A stretch of 62,474 nt of DNA from Deltaproteobacteria bacterium (lineage in GTDB: Bacteria; Myxococcota_A; UBA9160; SMWR01): the NCBI GenBank assembly GCA_019310965.1, contig JAFDDG010000020.1:1-62474 (forward strand), in the 5' to 3' direction. Position 1 is the first letter of the stretch; the number at the start of each line of letters is the position of its first letter. Both the position numbers and the translations under genes were made by a program. The notes beneath the pieces were generated by a model. The model worked only from the letters and a program-made list of their open reading frames with translations. It was not told the DNA's origin and searched no databases. This document shows, piece after piece, positions 8,466-17,651 of the stretch.

Positions 8466-9613
8466 TGCCCGTCGCGGAGATCCTGAAGACGCTCTTCATC
8501 CTGCTCGTGGTGGTGGGCGGGCTCGCGCCGCTGATCACCTGGATCGAGCGCAAGCAGAGCGCCGTGATGCAGGACCGCATCGGCGCCAACCGCGCGGATA
8601 TCGGTGGCCTCACCCTGATCGGTCTCTTCCATCCGCTGGCGGACGTGTTGAAGCTCCTCGGCAAGGAGGATTTCGTGCCGGCCGGCGCGAACCGTGTGTT
8701 GCATCTGCTGGCGCCGCTGATCGCCGCGATCCCCGCGGTGATCGCCTTCGCGGTGATCCCCTACGGCGGCGTCTACCGCTTCGGCGACCACACGCTCAGC
8801 CTCGTCGTGTCCGATGCCGACTGGGGCATGCTCTACATCTTCGCCATCGCGTCGTTGGCGACCTACGGCACCGTGATCGCGGGCTGGTCGAGCAACAACG
8901 GCTGGTCGCTGCTCGGCAGCATGCGCGCCTCGGCCCAGATGATCTCCTACGAGGTCACCATGGGGCTCTCGTTGGTCGGCATCTTCATGGTGTTCCAGAC
9001 GCTGAAGCTGCAGGACATGGCGCTGGCGCAGGACACCACGCTGCGCGTCTTCGGCTTCCTCGACATCTTCTTCGGACTTTCACACCCGGCCATCGATTGG
9101 ATTCGCCTGCCGGCCTGGGGGGTCTTCTACCAGCCGCTGGCCTTTCTGCTCTTCCTGACCTGCATCATGGCCGAGAACAAGCGCCCGCCCTTCGATCTGC
9201 CCGAAGGCGAGTCGGAGATCATTGCCGGCTACCACCTCGAGTACTCGGGCATGCGTTTTGGCCTCTTCTTCATGTCCGAGTTCATCCAGGTGGTGGTGAT
9301 CGCGGGCTTGATGACGGCACTCTTCCTGGGCGGCTGGTCGATTCCCTACCTGTCGACGCAGACGATCGTCGCAGGCGTAGGTCGCTTCATGGGGACCGGC
9401 TTCGCGACTGGCCTGTGCGTCTTGCTTCACTTTGCCGCGTTCATGCTCAAGCTGGGGGCGATGATCTGGTTTCAGATGGCACTGCGCTGGACCTTGCCGC
9501 GCTTCCGCTACGACCAGGTCATGGATCTGTGCTGGAAGGTGATCTTGCCGCTCTCGATCGCAAACGTGCTGGTGACCGGCCTGGTGATGTTGTTGGTACA
9601 GGAGGCGGCGTGA
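8465..9613 (+). CDS. nuoH: NADH-quinone oxidoreductase subunit H
   Basis: 382 aa polytopic membrane subunit forming most of the quinone-access channel. The ATG overlaps the nuoG stop (TGATG). Signatures: WIERKQSAVMQDRIGANRA near the N-terminus, SLLGSMRASAQMISYEV, and AENKRPPFDLPEGESEIIAGYHLEYSGM with the conserved acidic residues of the E-channel. Roughly eight membrane helices. The nuoI ferredoxin gene that usually follows is absent; the stop overlaps nuoJ by 4 nt. Confidence 0.97.
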   Translation: MPVAEILKTLFILLVVVGGLAPLITWIERKQSAVMQDRIGANRADIGGLTLIGLFHPLADVLKLLGKEDFVPAGANRVLHLLAPLIAAIPAVIAFAVIPYGGVYRFGDHTLSLVVSDADWGMLYIFAIASLATYGTVIAGWSSNNGWSLLGSMRASAQMISYEVTMGLSLVGIFMVFQTLKLQDMALAQDTTLRVFGFLDIFFGLSHPAIDWIRLPAWGVFYQPLAFLLFLTCIMAENKRPPFDLPEGESEIIAGYHLEYSGMRFGLFFMSEFIQVVVIAGLMTALFLGGWSIPYLSTQTIVAGVGRFMGTGFATGLCVLLHFAAFMLKLGAMIWFQMALRWTLPRFRYDQVMDLCWKVILPLSIANVLVTGLVMLLVQEAA

Positions 9614-10116
9614 GCTTCGCGGCGATTCTGTTCTACCTCTTCGGCGCGCTGGCCGTCCTCTTTGCCCTGTCCATGCTGCTGAACGTGCACAACACGGTGG
9701 CGGGCGCTCTCTCGCTGGTGGTCACGATGGTGTCGCTGGCAGCAATCTACGTGCTGCTCGAAGCGCATTTCGTCGCGGCGATCCAGATCATGGTCTACGC
9801 CGGCGCCATCGTCGTTCTCTTCCTCTTCGTCGTGATGTTGTTGAACCTGCGCGATGACGACTTCGCGCCGGGGCGGCAGAGGCTCGTGAGAGTGGCCGGC
9901 GCACTTGTCGGTGTGTTCGCACTGGCGCAGTTCCTGCGTTGGCTCGCTCCCGGGCTGCCGGAGCTTCCGGCCGTACCGGCGGGTTTTGGCGGCCACCGCG
10001 CTGTGGGTATCGCGCTCTACACCGACTACGTGCTGCTGGTGGAGCTGATCGCGCTGCTCTTGTTGGCGGCGATCGTCGGCGCGTTGGTCCTGGCAAAGCG
10101 GAAGCTCGACTCGTGA
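9610..10116 (+). CDS. nuoJ: NADH-quinone oxidoreductase subunit J
   Basis: 168 aa, five predicted membrane helices. The GTG start overlaps the nuoH stop (GTGA). Seen: [31 protein letters not shown] overlapping typical helix 2, then [23 protein letters not shown], the conserved TM3 with its pi-bulge region, and a C-terminal helix after the [16 protein letters not shown] segment. Part of the membrane arm next to NuoK. Confidence 0.95.
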   Translation: MSFAAILFYLFGALAVLFALSMLLNVHNTVAGALSLVVTMVSLAAIYVLLEAHFVAAIQIMVYAGAIVVLFLFVVMLLNLRDDDFAPGRQRLVRVAGALVGVFALAQFLRWLAPGLPELPAVPAGFGGHRAVGIALYTDYVLLVELIALLLLAAIVGALVLAKRKLDS

Positions 10117-10433
10117 TCCCGCTCGAACACGTCATTGGCTTGTCGGCAATCCTCTTTGCCATCGGTGTCGTCGGCGTGCTCGTGCGACGCAACGTGATCG
10201 TGGTCCTGATGTCCATCGAGCTGATGCTGAACGCCGTAAATCTCGCCTTCGTCGGCTTCAACCGCGCCTGGCCCGGCAGCGAGGGTGCGCCGTCACTCGA
10301 CGGGCAGGTCTTCGTGCTGATGGTGATCGCGGTGGCCGCGGCGGAAGTCGCGGTCGGCCTGGGAATCGTGATCTCGATGTTCCGCAACCGCGATTCGGTG
10401 GACCTCGAGGAAGCGAGCCTGCTGCGATGGTGA
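10113..10433 (+). CDS. nuoK: NADH-quinone oxidoreductase subunit K
   Basis: 106 aa, MrpC-like three-helix membrane subunit. GTG start (GTGATCCCG) overlaps the nuoJ stop by 4 nt. The two conserved membrane glutamates are in [15 protein letters not shown] and [14 protein letters not shown]. Length matches the family (about 100 aa). The 3' end overlaps nuoL by 7 nt. Confidence 0.96.
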   Translation: MIPLEHVIGLSAILFAIGVVGVLVRRNVIVVLMSIELMLNAVNLAFVGFNRAWPGSEGAPSLDGQVFVLMVIAVAAAEVAVGLGIVISMFRNRDSVDLEEASLLRW

Positions 10434-12454
10434 ACGTCGTGGAGTCGGATCAGCTGCGCTGGATCGTGCTGTTGCCGCTACTCGCGGCTGCCTACCACGG
10501 CGTGATGCTCGGCATCGTGCGCCGCCCGACGCCGCGCTGGCTGATCGTCGGGCTCTCCTGCGGCTCCGTGCTGACCTCTTTCATGTTGAGCTGCCTGGCG
10601 TTCTGGGAGTTGATTCAGCTGCCGGCGGAGAGCAATCTGCTGCTCGACGACGTCTACACCTGGATCGGCTCCGGGCTCGGCGCCGAGAACCTGACCGCCG
10701 AGCTAGCGCTGGCCTTCGATCCGTTGGCGGCGGTGATGTGTCTGGTGGTCACCGGCGTGGGCTCTCTGATTCACGTGTACTCGGTCGGCTACATGGAAGG
10801 CGACCAGCGGGACGATTGCGGCTTCCAGCGCTTCTTCTGTTATTTGAACCTCTTCACCTTCTCGATGCTGGTGTTGGTGCTGGGCGACAGCCTGGTGTTG
10901 ATGTTCCTGGGCTGGGAGGGCGTGGGCCTGTGCTCCTATCTGCTGATCGGGTTCTGGTACATGGACTCTCACAACGCCTACTGCGGCAGCAAGGCGTTCA
11001 TCGTGAATCGAGTCGGGGACCTCGGCTTCCTGGTGGGTCTGTTCGTGCTGTTCGGGGCACTCTCGGAGGCGGGAACGCCGGTCGTGGCGTTTCGAGACAT
11101 CGCCGCCGAGTTTGGCGGCATCGTGGATGCGACCGTGCGACTGCCCTTCTTGGGCGAGGCTCGGGTCGTGACCGTGGCGGCGCTGTGCTTCTTCCTCGGC
11201 GCCGTCGGCAAGAGCGCGCAGCTGCCGCTCCATGTCTGGCTGCCAGACGCCATGGCCGGACCGACGCCGGTCTCCGCCTTGATTCACGCGGCCACCATGG
11301 TGACGGCGGGGGTCTACATGGTCTGCCGCATGTCATTCCTCTACGCTGCGTCGCCCGAGGCCTCGGCGGTGGTGGCGTGGACGGGCGCTCTCACGGCGCT
11401 GTTCGGCGCGACCCTCGCCATCGTGCAGACGGATGTCAAGAAAGTGCTCGCCTACTCGACGGTGAGCCAGCTCGGCTACATGTTCCTGGCTGCCGGCTGC
11501 GGTGGCTTCTCGGCGGCGCTCTTCCATCTGGGCACCCACGCGTTCTTCAAGGCGCTGCTCTTCCTCGGCGCGGGCTCGGTGATCCTGGCGCTCCACCACG
11601 AGCAGGACACCGAGAAAATGGGCGGGCTGCGTCGTCTGCTTCCGGTGACGCACTGGCTCTTCCTCGTCGGCGTGCTCGCCATCGGCGGTGTCCCGCCGCT
11701 CGCGGGCTTCTTCTCGAAGGACGAGATACTGGTGGCGGCGTATGTCTCGGAGGTGCCGGGCCACGCGTGGCTCTACCGCATCGGTCTCGTCACGGCGGGT
11801 CTCACGGCGTTCTATATGTGGCGACTCCAGTGCCGGATGTTCTACGGCCGCAGCCGTGTGGAGCCCGGCCTGCGCGAGCGCGTCGAGGAGCCGGATGGCT
11901 GGATGTCGAACCCGCTGTGGATACTGGCCAGTCTCGCTGCGTTGGCGGGCTTCGTCGGCTTGCCGCAGGCGTGGGGCGACGTGCTGACAGTCAGCGACTC
12001 CAACAGCCTGGCCAACTTCGTGTCGCCAGTTCTGGCCGCGGGCGGGTCTCACGCCGTCGAAAACGGCACAGAGTATGGCGTCGCCCTGCGCTCGCTGGCG
12101 GCGTCTCTAGCCGGATTTGGCCTCGCACACTTCTTCTACCTGCGCCGCCCGGAGCTGCCTGGGAAGCTGCGCAAGGCGCTTCCGTCCGTGCACCGACTTC
12201 TCGTCCACAAGTACTACGTGGACGAGCTTTACGACGCCGTGCTAGTGCGCCCGTTGGTGGCTCTGTCGGAGCGCGTACTCTACCGCGGCGTCGACGCGAA
12301 GCTGATCGACGGCCTCGGCGTAGAAGGCACCGCCCGCGCCGTGCGCGCGCTCGCAGCACACGGTCTGAAGTACGCACAGACGGGTTTTTCTCAGAGCTAC
12401 GTCTTCCTGATGCTCCTCGGCGCTCTCGCTGTGGTGGGCTACCTGGTGCGTTAG
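10427..12454 (+). CDS. nuoL: NADH-quinone oxidoreductase subunit L
   Basis: 675 aa antiporter-like proton-pumping subunit at the distal end of the membrane arm. Seen: [17 protein letters not shown] with the conserved TM5 Glu, [21 protein letters not shown] with the TM7 Lys, [15 protein letters not shown], and [16 protein letters not shown]. The long C-terminal lateral helix and final anchor helix fit the region from [12 protein letters not shown] onwards. The ATG start lies inside the nuoK end; a GTG three bases later is possible. Confidence 0.96.
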   Translation: MVNVVESDQLRWIVLLPLLAAAYHGVMLGIVRRPTPRWLIVGLSCGSVLTSFMLSCLAFWELIQLPAESNLLLDDVYTWIGSGLGAENLTAELALAFDPLAAVMCLVVTGVGSLIHVYSVGYMEGDQRDDCGFQRFFCYLNLFTFSMLVLVLGDSLVLMFLGWEGVGLCSYLLIGFWYMDSHNAYCGSKAFIVNRVGDLGFLVGLFVLFGALSEAGTPVVAFRDIAAEFGGIVDATVRLPFLGEARVVTVAALCFFLGAVGKSAQLPLHVWLPDAMAGPTPVSALIHAATMVTAGVYMVCRMSFLYAASPEASAVVAWTGALTALFGATLAIVQTDVKKVLAYSTVSQLGYMFLAAGCGGFSAALFHLGTHAFFKALLFLGAGSVILALHHEQDTEKMGGLRRLLPVTHWLFLVGVLAIGGVPPLAGFFSKDEILVAAYVSEVPGHAWLYRIGLVTAGLTAFYMWRLQCRMFYGRSRVEPGLRERVEEPDGWMSNPLWILASLAALAGFVGLPQAWGDVLTVSDSNSLANFVSPVLAAGGSHAVENGTEYGVALRSLAASLAGFGLAHFFYLRRPELPGKLRKALPSVHRLLVHKYYVDELYDAVLVRPLVALSERVLYRGVDAKLIDGLGVEGTARAVRALAAHGLKYAQTGFSQSYVFLMLLGALAVVGYLVR

Positions 12455-12457
12455 GTG

Positions 12458-14110
12458 ATGCCGGACTTCTCCGCACATCTGCTCTCGATCGTCACGTTCG
12501 CACCTCTGGCGACGGCTCTGGCGCTGCTGGCGGCTCGCGGTGTCGCCAGACTCCTCGGGCTTCCCATCCTGCCGGCAGGCGCGTGGCGCGTGGCCGGGCT
12601 GTTGGGCAGCCTGTTCACATTTGTGCTCTCTCTCCGGCTCTTTGCCGGCTTCGACCTCGCGGAGCCGAGCTTCCAGTTCGTGGAGCACGCAGAGTGGCTT
12701 CCGAGCTGGGGAATCGACTACTTCGTCGGCATCGACGGCATCGCCCTCTTCCTGGTGCTGCTGACGACCTTCCTGATGCCCGTCGTTCTGGTGGCGTCTT
12801 GGAACGAGGTCGAGCGGTCCCTCGAGAGTTGGGTCTTCTTCATGCTGCTGCTCGAGACGGGCATGCTGGGCGCCTTCGTTTCGTTGAACCTGATCCAGTT
12901 CTACCTGTTCTGGGAAGTCATGCTGATTCCGATGTATTTCATCATCGGGATCTGGGGGGGACCGCGTCGAGTCTACGCCGCGGTCAAGTTCTTCCTCTTC
13001 ACGATGTTCGGTTCGTTCCCTCTGCTGGTGGCGATTCTCGTGCTCGCGGCGCTGCCGCTGGCCGAGACCGGCGTGCTTGTTTTCAATCTGGTGGCGCCCC
13101 CGGGCGCCAGCGGGCCGGCGCTGTTGGACCTGCCGGTTCCCACCGACGATCCGGTCTGGTGGAAGAATCAGGTCTGGCTCTTTGGCGCTTTTTCGTTGGC
13201 CTTCGCAATCAAAGTGCCGGTGGTGCCGCTGCACACCTGGCTGCCCGATGCGCACGTCGAGGCACCCACGGCGGGTTCGGTGGTGCTGGCGGGCGTGTTG
13301 CTAAAAATGGGCGCCTACGGCTTCCTGCGTTTCGCCCTGCCGCTGTTCCCGGACGCGGCGCAGGCCTACACGCCGCTGCTGCTCTGCCTGGCCGTCATCG
13401 GCATTGTGTATGGCTCGCTGCTCGCAATGGTGCAGGCCGATCTCAAGAAGCTCGTCGCCTACTCGTCCGTGGCGCACCTGGGCTTCGTGATGCTCGGTAC
13501 CTTTTCGCTGAACACCAACGGGCTGAACGGTGCGGTGCTCCAGATGCTGAACCACGGGCTCTCCACTGGCGCGCTCTTCCTGCTGGTGGGCATGCTCTAC
13601 GGACGGCGGCACACGCGACTGCTCTCCGAGTTCGGTGGCGTGGCGAGGCCAATGCCGGTGTACGCCGCCTGCTTCGGGCTCGTCATCATGTCGAGCATCG
13701 GTCTGCCGGGACTGAACGGCTTCGTCGGAGAATTCCTCATCCTCGTGGGCACCTATCTGGCACACCCAACGATCGCCATCATCGCGACCAGCGGCGTGGT
13801 GCTGGTCGCCGCCTACATGCTCTGGATGTTCCGCCGGGTGATGTTCGGCCCGATAGAGAACCCGGAGAATCGCGGGCTCATCGACCTCGGCCTGCGGGAG
13901 AAACTGGTGATGGTGGCGCTTCTGCTGCCCATCGTCGGGATCGGCGTCTACCCGGACCCGTGTCTGCGGCGGATCGAGCCCTCGGTGGTCGAGCTGTTGC
14001 GTCTGGTGGAGGTGCGCCGCCAGGTGTCTCCGCTCGTCGAGGCTGAGCCCGAGGCGGATGTCCCGATCGACGTTCCGCCGGAGCAGCTCGAGGATGGGGA
14101 GGCATTGTGA
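12458..14110 (+). CDS. nuoM: NADH-quinone oxidoreductase subunit M
   Basis: 550 aa from ATG 12458, just after the nuoL stop; GTG 12455 immediately before is an in-frame alternative. Antiporter-like proton pump. Signatures: FYLFWEVMLIPMYFIIGIWG with the TM5 Glu, FAIKVPVVPLHTWLPDAHVEAPT with the TM7 Lys, GVLLKMGAYGFLRF, and DLKKLVAYSSVAHLGFV. It has a charged extension of about 40 residues at the C-terminus (EAEPEADVPIDVPPEQLED), longer than in E. coli. The 3' end overlaps nuoN by 4 nt. Confidence 0.95.
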   Translation: MPDFSAHLLSIVTFAPLATALALLAARGVARLLGLPILPAGAWRVAGLLGSLFTFVLSLRLFAGFDLAEPSFQFVEHAEWLPSWGIDYFVGIDGIALFLVLLTTFLMPVVLVASWNEVERSLESWVFFMLLLETGMLGAFVSLNLIQFYLFWEVMLIPMYFIIGIWGGPRRVYAAVKFFLFTMFGSFPLLVAILVLAALPLAETGVLVFNLVAPPGASGPALLDLPVPTDDPVWWKNQVWLFGAFSLAFAIKVPVVPLHTWLPDAHVEAPTAGSVVLAGVLLKMGAYGFLRFALPLFPDAAQAYTPLLLCLAVIGIVYGSLLAMVQADLKKLVAYSSVAHLGFVMLGTFSLNTNGLNGAVLQMLNHGLSTGALFLLVGMLYGRRHTRLLSEFGGVARPMPVYAACFGLVIMSSIGLPGLNGFVGEFLILVGTYLAHPTIAIIATSGVVLVAAYMLWMFRRVMFGPIENPENRGLIDLGLREKLVMVALLLPIVGIGVYPDPCLRRIEPSVVELLRLVEVRRQVSPLVEAEPEADVPIDVPPEQLEDGEAL

Positions 14111-15702
14111 TCCCCGAGACGATCTTCGTGGCGGTGCTGGCGCCGATTGGTTTCGCGGCGATCGGGGCCATGCTGGTTCTTCTCGGTGAGGTGCTGCTCT
14201 CGCGCTCGCAGAGCTTTCTCGGGCGCCCGTGGAATGCGCGGCTTGTCGGCAGCGTGCTCGCGGGCGTTTCGATGCTCTCATTGCTGCTGGGGCTCTTCGT
14301 CTCGATCCAGTGGTTCGCCTCTGGTGACGTGCAGGTGTTCAATCCAGCGCACCCGCTGCTGCAGCTCGATCGCTTCTCGGCACTGGCATCGGCGCTGATC
14401 ATCACGGCTGCGCTGCTCTCCTGTGCGCTGGCGACGTATTATCTCGAGGTCGTCGGCATCAACCACGCCGAGTACTACGCGCTGCTGTTGCTCGCGACCG
14501 CGGGCATGCTGACGATGGTGACGGCGATCGATTTCCTGCCGCTCTTCGTCGGCCTCGAGCTGATGAGCATTCCGCTCTACGCGCTGGCCGGCTTCGATCG
14601 GCGTCGGCTTTCGAGCAACGAGTCGGCGCTCAAGTACTTCTTGATCGGCTCGTTTGCCAGCGCGGTTCTTCTCTATGGCGTGGCGCTGCTCTACGGCGCC
14701 ACCGGCTCCACCTCGTTCGCGGCGTTGCGCGAAGGTTTCGACCCGCAGAGCCCGCTCGCGCTCACGGGCCTCGGGCTGGTCGTCGTGGGCTTTGCGTTCA
14801 AGATCTCTGCGGTTCCTTTTCACCAGTGGGCGCCGGACGTTTACGAAGGTGCGCCTTCCTCGGTCACCGCCTACATGTCTGTGGCGGTGAAGGCGACGGG
14901 CGTGCTTGCACTGTTGCGCCTACTGGCCCTGGGTGCTGCGCCTCTCGGCGGGGTGGGTGCCACGGTGCTCGACGGGCCGGATGCGGGTCTACTCGATGCG
15001 TCCCTCGGGCAGGTGCTGGGCGGGCTGGCTGCGCTCAGCATGATCGTCGGCAACTTGATGGCGGTGATCCAGGACAACGTGAAGCGGCTCCTCGCCTACT
15101 CGAGCGTGGCACACGCAGGCTACCTCCTGGTGGGCGTCGCGGCGGGCACCGCGGAGGCGTGGTCCGCCGCCGTGTTCTACCTGATCGTATATACATTCAT
15201 GAACCTCGGTGCATTCGCCATCGTGGTGGCCCTGGCCCAGGGTGGCCGCGACTGCGAGCGGGTCGCTTCGTTCGCGGGGCTCGCGCGAGCGCGCCCCGGG
15301 CTCGCCGCGCTGATGACAATCTTCCTGCTGGCCCTGACCGGCATTCCGCCTACGGCAGGTTTCTTTGCCAAGTTCGGTGTCTTCTCCGCCGCGGTGAACG
15401 TGGGCCTGGTGCCGCTTGCGATCATCGGCGTCGTGATGAGTGTCGTCTCCGTCTACGCCTATCTGCGCATCCCCGTCCTGATGTACATGCACGAGCCGGA
15501 AGAGTTCGCAGGGGCGCCCGCCCAAGCGCAGAGCGGCGAGCGCTTCGTGCTGCTGGCCTGCGCCGTGGCCGTTCTCGCGCTCGGAATCCTGCCGAATGGG
15601 GGCACGCTGCTGGATTTCTCGCTCGGCGAGCAGAGGTTCGCGCTTTCGGTGCCATCGGTTCTCGACTGGGCGCGGGCTGCCGTCGCCTTCCTCGTGCCCT
15701 AG
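14107..15702 (+). CDS. nuoN: NADH-quinone oxidoreductase subunit N
   Basis: 531 aa, third antiporter-like subunit. GTG start (GTGATCCCCGAG) overlaps the nuoM stop. Signatures: GLELMSIPLYALAGFDR with the TM5 Glu, GFAFKISAVPFHQWAPDVYEGAPSS overlapping the TM7 Lys, and DNVKRLLAYSSVAHAGYLLVG. Last gene of the operon; it ends 8 bp before the convergent selB stop, leaving no room for an independent terminator. Confidence 0.96.
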   Translation: MIPETIFVAVLAPIGFAAIGAMLVLLGEVLLSRSQSFLGRPWNARLVGSVLAGVSMLSLLLGLFVSIQWFASGDVQVFNPAHPLLQLDRFSALASALIITAALLSCALATYYLEVVGINHAEYYALLLLATAGMLTMVTAIDFLPLFVGLELMSIPLYALAGFDRRRLSSNESALKYFLIGSFASAVLLYGVALLYGATGSTSFAALREGFDPQSPLALTGLGLVVVGFAFKISAVPFHQWAPDVYEGAPSSVTAYMSVAVKATGVLALLRLLALGAAPLGGVGATVLDGPDAGLLDASLGQVLGGLAALSMIVGNLMAVIQDNVKRLLAYSSVAHAGYLLVGVAAGTAEAWSAAVFYLIVYTFMNLGAFAIVVALAQGGRDCERVASFAGLARARPGLAALMTIFLLALTGIPPTAGFFAKFGVFSAAVNVGLVPLAIIGVVMSVVSVYAYLRIPVLMYMHEPEEFAGAPAQAQSGERFVLLACAVAVLALGILPNGGTLLDFSLGEQRFALSVPSVLDWARAAVAFLVP

Positions 15703-15710
15703 CCGAGCCC

Positions 15711-17651
15711 TCAGCCATCGCGCAGGACGCGCGCGTCTCCCTTGCGGAAGGTGACGTGCTCCTCGTCGAAGAGCTCCATTAGCGGCACGGCGGTGCGGCG
15801 CGACGTTCCGATCAAAGCCTTGTAGTCAGGCGTTTCGAGGCGTCGGTTCTCGCGCAGGTGCGCGATGACGCGCTCGCGCAACGAGTCGACGGCTCTGCGG
15901 TCGAACCACAGTTCCCCAGCGGCGCGCACCAGTGCGCCTTCGCGTTCCAGGTGTGCGAGCAGATCGCGCAGCGTCTCGAGATCGACGTCGAGGCGCTCGC
16001 CCCACTCGCGCAAGGCCGGAGGCTCGAGGCCGGCCTCGCGGGCCTCCGAGACGATGCGCGCGGTGAGCGCCTCTTGCTCCGGCGACAGCTGGGGCCGGTG
16101 TTCCTGGCGCCTCACGCGGTCGCCCCCGTGGACGATGGCGCCACGACCGGCGAGTCGCGCCAACGCCAGCTCGGCCACGTCGACCGGGACGTTCTCGGGC
16201 AGCGAGCCGCGCAGCGCGGCGGCCGGCATGCCCGGTTGCAACGGCTCAGCTGCGTGGAAGGCGTCGAGGCTGGCCTCGACCCGGGCCTCGATCGCGGAGA
16301 GCGTCTCGCAGGCCAACCAGATGCCCGCGCCACTGCGCGCAGCCACGGCATCTGCCGCCAGCTTCTCGAGCGCGCTGGCCATCTCGCTCTCTCCGAGCAG
16401 CGTCTGCCGGCGCAACGTTTCCTCCGGAATGCCCGCGAGCCCTGCGCGGCGGATTCGAACGGCAAGTGCGGCCGATGCATCTCCGCCACCCAGCACCTCG
16501 AGATCGCGCAACAGGTCCGGGTCGCTGCGTCGGCGGCGAGGCGGCGCTGTGTCGATCACCACGCCGCCGCCCAGGGTGGCGCCGCCCATTGCGGTGCGCG
16601 CGAAGCCCCGCACGATGAAGCGGTCGCCGGGCACGCAGGGAAGAGGCTCGCCGTCGACGTGTAGCCGCGCGAAGCCCGCGCGTCCAGGCACGAGCAGCGG
16701 CATGCCGATCGGCGCCAGGCGTGCGCGCCGCTCCGCAGTGCCGACCAGCAGCTCCACCGCCGCGCGCTCCACCTCCGGCGCCACGTCGAGCCACTCGAGC
16801 TTCACGTCGAGCATCGTTGTCGGGTCGAAGCTCTCGGGCTGCGTCAGCACGCTGCCGCGGGGCAGTTCGGCCAGCTCGACGCCCTGCACGTTCACGGCGC
16901 AACGCGCGCCCGGTGCCACGCACTCGGTGCTCTCGCCGTGGCTCTGCAGGCCGCGGACGCGTCCGCGCGTACCGCCCGGTAGCACGATCACGGCGTCGCC
17001 CAGCGAGAGCTCGCTTCCGACGAGAGTGCCGGTTGCGACCGACCCGAAGCCCTTCGCCGCGAAGCAGCGATCGACGGCGAGCCGCGGCGGGCCCCTCCGC
17101 GACGTGCGCGTCCTGGCCGCGCGGGCCGCGCCCGCCAGCACCTCGCGCAGCGCATCGATGCCCTGACCGCTGTGCGACGAGACCCGCAGCACATCCGCGC
17201 CGGTGAGCGCCGTGCCGGCGAGATAGTCGCGCACTTCGGCCTCGGCGAGATCCGCCAGATCTGCGTCCACGATGTCGAGCTTCGTCAGCGCGACCACGGC
17301 GTGCTCGACGCCCAGCAACCCGCAGATGGCCACGTGCTCGCGTGTCTGCGGCATGATGCCCTCGTCGGCAGCCACCACCAGAAGCACCAGATCGATGCCG
17401 CTGGCGCCCGCAACCATTGTGCGCACGAGCCCCTCGTGTCCCGGTACATCGACCACGCCGAGCCGCAGACCGGCGCCCAGATCCAGCGGCGCGAAGCCCA
17501 GCTCGATGGTGATGCCGCGCTCCCGCTCTTCGGGCAGGCGGTCGGTGTCGACGCCGGTGAGCGCGCGTATCAGCGCGGTCTTGCCGTGGTCGATGTGGCC
17601 GGCGGTGCCGAGGATGAGTCGCGGCGCGCCGCTTTGCTCAGCGGGGTCCAA
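15711..17651 (-). CDS. selB: Selenocysteine-specific elongation factor
   Basis: 646 aa from the TTG at 17651, chosen because it just overlaps the serS stop and places the GTPase domain at residue ~10; an ATG at 17735 would overlap serS by 98 bp. SelB delivers Sec-tRNA(Sec) to UGA codons marked by a SECIS element. G1 is GHIDHGKT, followed by RERGITIELGFA, DVPGHE and TKLD. EF-Tu-like domains 2-3 follow, then about 300 residues of winged-helix repeats (e.g. LSPEQEALTARIVSEAREAG and the final ETPDYKALIGTSRR) that bind SECIS RNA. No selA, selC, selD or UGA-containing selenoprotein is visible in the window. Confidence 0.93.
   Translation of the reverse strand: MDPAEQSGAPRLILGTAGHIDHGKTALIRALTGVDTDRLPEERERGITIELGFAPLDLGAGLRLGVVDVPGHEGLVRTMVAGASGIDLVLLVVAADEGIMPQTREHVAICGLLGVEHAVVALTKLDIVDADLADLAEAEVRDYLAGTALTGADVLRVSSHSGQGIDALREVLAGAARAARTRTSRRGPPRLAVDRCFAAKGFGSVATGTLVGSELSLGDAVIVLPGGTRGRVRGLQSHGESTECVAPGARCAVNVQGVELAELPRGSVLTQPESFDPTTMLDVKLEWLDVAPEVERAAVELLVGTAERRARLAPIGMPLLVPGRAGFARLHVDGEPLPCVPGDRFIVRGFARTAMGGATLGGGVVIDTAPPRRRRSDPDLLRDLEVLGGGDASAALAVRIRRAGLAGIPEETLRRQTLLGESEMASALEKLAADAVAARSGAGIWLACETLSAIEARVEASLDAFHAAEPLQPGMPAAALRGSLPENVPVDVAELALARLAGRGAIVHGGDRVRRQEHRPQLSPEQEALTARIVSEAREAGLEPPALREWGERLDVDLETLRDLLAHLEREGALVRAAGELWFDRRAVDSLRERVIAHLRENRRLETPDYKALIGTSRRTAVPLMELFDEEHVTFRKGDARVLRDG

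Noticed and set aside
10738..14046. Very long (1102-codon) open frame across nuoL and nuoM
   Set aside because: Arg/Gly/Ala-rich shadow frame of GC-rich coding DNA; both nuo subunits are intact in another frame.
12242..14281. Antisense open frames on the minus strand over nuoL, nuoM and nuoN
   Set aside because: His/Gln/Arg-rich mirror translations of membrane proteins, without start signals or family motifs.
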